Program-made: the position numbers and the translations under genes | Assembly: GCA_963933115.1 (NCBI GenBank) | Contig: CAWVSL010000001.1 | Location: forward strand, 62,001-126,000 | Direction: 5' to 3' | From: JALJPB01 sp963933115 | GTDB taxonomy: Bacteria > Pseudomonadota > Gammaproteobacteria > Enterobacterales > Alteromonadaceae | DNA: 64,000 bases | Notes under the pieces: model-generated | The model's input: only the letters and a program-made list of their open reading frames with translations | What the model was told of the DNA's origin: nothing | The model's database searches: none | Part shown: piece by piece, positions 63,183 through 64,000 of the stretch | Layout: every line of letters begins with the position of its first letter | Position numbering within the stretch: the first letter of the stretch is position 1

Positions 63183-64000
63183 CTCAGCTTAAGTGTAGTT
63201 AAAACGACCCCATGATCTGTGCTCTCGCCATCACGATCAAAAATAGGGTTTATCAGGTGGCGATCATAAACCTGATAAGAAGATAGCTCGAAAATACTCC
63301 CTTGGTAACACGCATCAAACTCACAAGATAATAAAATATAATCAAGTACAGAACCTTTTCCACCATAATAATGAGTTGATACCCTTTGCTCATTATTATG
63401 GCCAATATCGAGTGGCGTTGAAGATTGAAGATTTAATTGATTGAAATTGAGATAGAGCTGCCAAGAGTCTTGCAAACAATAGTAATGATTAAATAGATGA
63501 CTATTGTGTTTTTTTAACTCATATAAATCGTGAGTCAACAGGTGGTTCAGCACACCATCAGATAAAGAGGTATTAAAGTCCCCCATTAATACCATAGGGA
63601 AGCCTTTCTCTTCTCTTCGGCTAAACATACTCGTTAACATTAAAGCCGCCTCACTACCTCGCTGAATGCTTGATGCCCAACGTCCAGCAATTTGGGACTT
63701 TAGCTGTTCAGTATATTGAGCTTCAATAGAATTTTCTCTATTAGTCTCTGCCTCTATCATCGAGCGTTTAGACTTAAAATGTACAACATAGCAATCAGTA
63801 AAACCAAGGTGAGGAATATCGATAGTGGCACGTAAAACATTTCTGCTAAAAGAAAAATCTTCAGATAGACCCATAGCAACCGCCAAATTGGCATCGACAC
63901 TCACAGTTTGCGTATCAACTATCGGATAGCGCGAAGCAATCGCAACGACAGGATGACTATAAATAAAGTCACTTTCTATTTGAGGTTCTTCAACCACTTG
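63176..64000 (-). CDS. Endonuclease/exonuclease/phosphatase-family protein (5' partial)
   Basis: The frame is open to the right edge, so the start lies outside the window; about 275 C-terminal residues are seen. The metal-dependent EEP fold is indicated by the catalytic MGDFNTSLSD (Asp and Asn) and the C-terminal STDHGVVLTTL carrying the final Asp-His pair. An upstream HPVVAIASRYPI segment is the usual substrate-binding region. Substrate (nucleic acid, phosphoinositide or other) cannot be told from this part. A terminator overlaps its end. Confidence 0.88.
   Translation of the reverse strand, partial: QVVEEPQIESDFIYSHPVVAIASRYPIVDTQTVSVDANLAVAMGLSEDFSFSRNVLRATIDIPHLGFTDCYVVHFKSKRSMIEAETNRENSIEAQYTEQLKSQIAGRWASSIQRGSEAALMLTSMFSRREEKGFPMVLMGDFNTSLSDGVLNHLLTHDLYELKKHNSHLFNHYYCLQDSWQLYLNFNQLNLQSSTPLDIGHNNEQRVSTHYYGGKGSVLDYILLSCEFDACYQGSIFELSSYQVYDRHLINPIFDRDGESTDHGVVLTTLKLRG

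Overview
The window is about 64 kb of AT-rich gammaproteobacterial chromosome. Gene content, gene order and protein sequences point to the Alteromonadales, most likely a marine and probably cold-adapted Colwelliaceae (Colwellia or a close relative). This placement is inference from low GC, a secreted protease with a GlyGly-CTERM-like tail, long AT-rich intergenic regions, frequent TTG/GTG starts and general protein character; no database search was possible. No rRNA, tRNA, CRISPR array, prophage or intact insertion sequence was recognised.

Layout. (1) 1-2642: 3' part of a large secreted zinc metalloprotease, cut by the left edge. (2) 2965-7542, all on the minus strand: 4-hydroxyphenylpyruvate dioxygenase, a DeaD/CsdA-type cold-shock RNA helicase with a long 5' leader, and a repetitive lipoprotein of unknown function. 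(3) 7695-22841, minus strand: a complete 13-gene NDH-1 (complex I) operon, nuoA to nuoN with nuoC and nuoD fused, tightly packed and closed by an 11-bp hairpin. (4) 22842-23569: a gene-poor gap with cryptic micro-ORFs and a 13-bp perfect inverted repeat. (5) 23570-26573, minus strand: a LonB/YcbZ-type ATP-dependent protease and a YbeL-like zinc-ribbon protein. (6) 26773-40070, plus strand: the conserved block leuS-lptE-holA-nadD-rsfS-rlmH-mrdA-rodA-rlpA-dacA-ybeD-lipB-lipA, covering translation, outer-membrane assembly, replication, NAD synthesis, ribosome maturation, cell-wall elongation and lipoate synthesis. (7) 40129-44532: an MFS transporter, aroC, prmB, smrB and sixA. (8) 44533-50451: a roughly 6-kb accessory segment with a 912-bp non-coding stretch, a 1553-residue propeller/PAS/GGDEF/EAL sensor and a 66-residue membrane protein. 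It splits the sixA-fadJ-fadI neighbourhood known from E. coli. (9) 50697-54172, minus strand: fadIJ under a candidate FadR operator. (10) 54492-61627, plus strand: a MoxR ATPase-DUF58-DUF4381-BatA-BatB/C-BatD operon. (11) 61798-63031: an ECF sigma factor with an overlapping DUF3379 membrane partner. (12) 63176-64000: the 3' part of an endonuclease/exonuclease/phosphatase-fold protein, cut by the right edge.

How it fits together. Complex I and FadIJ serve aerobic energy metabolism, and Hpd opens tyrosine catabolism. The mrd/rlpA/dacA cluster handles peptidoglycan. The Bat operon and the sigma/DUF3379 pair look like envelope or stress systems. The most interesting poorly described elements are the large sensor with its unusual insertion site and internal duplication, the repeat lipoprotein, the cryptic transmembrane ORF next to the nuo promoter, and several operator-like repeats (hpd, lonB, fadI and moxR upstream regions).
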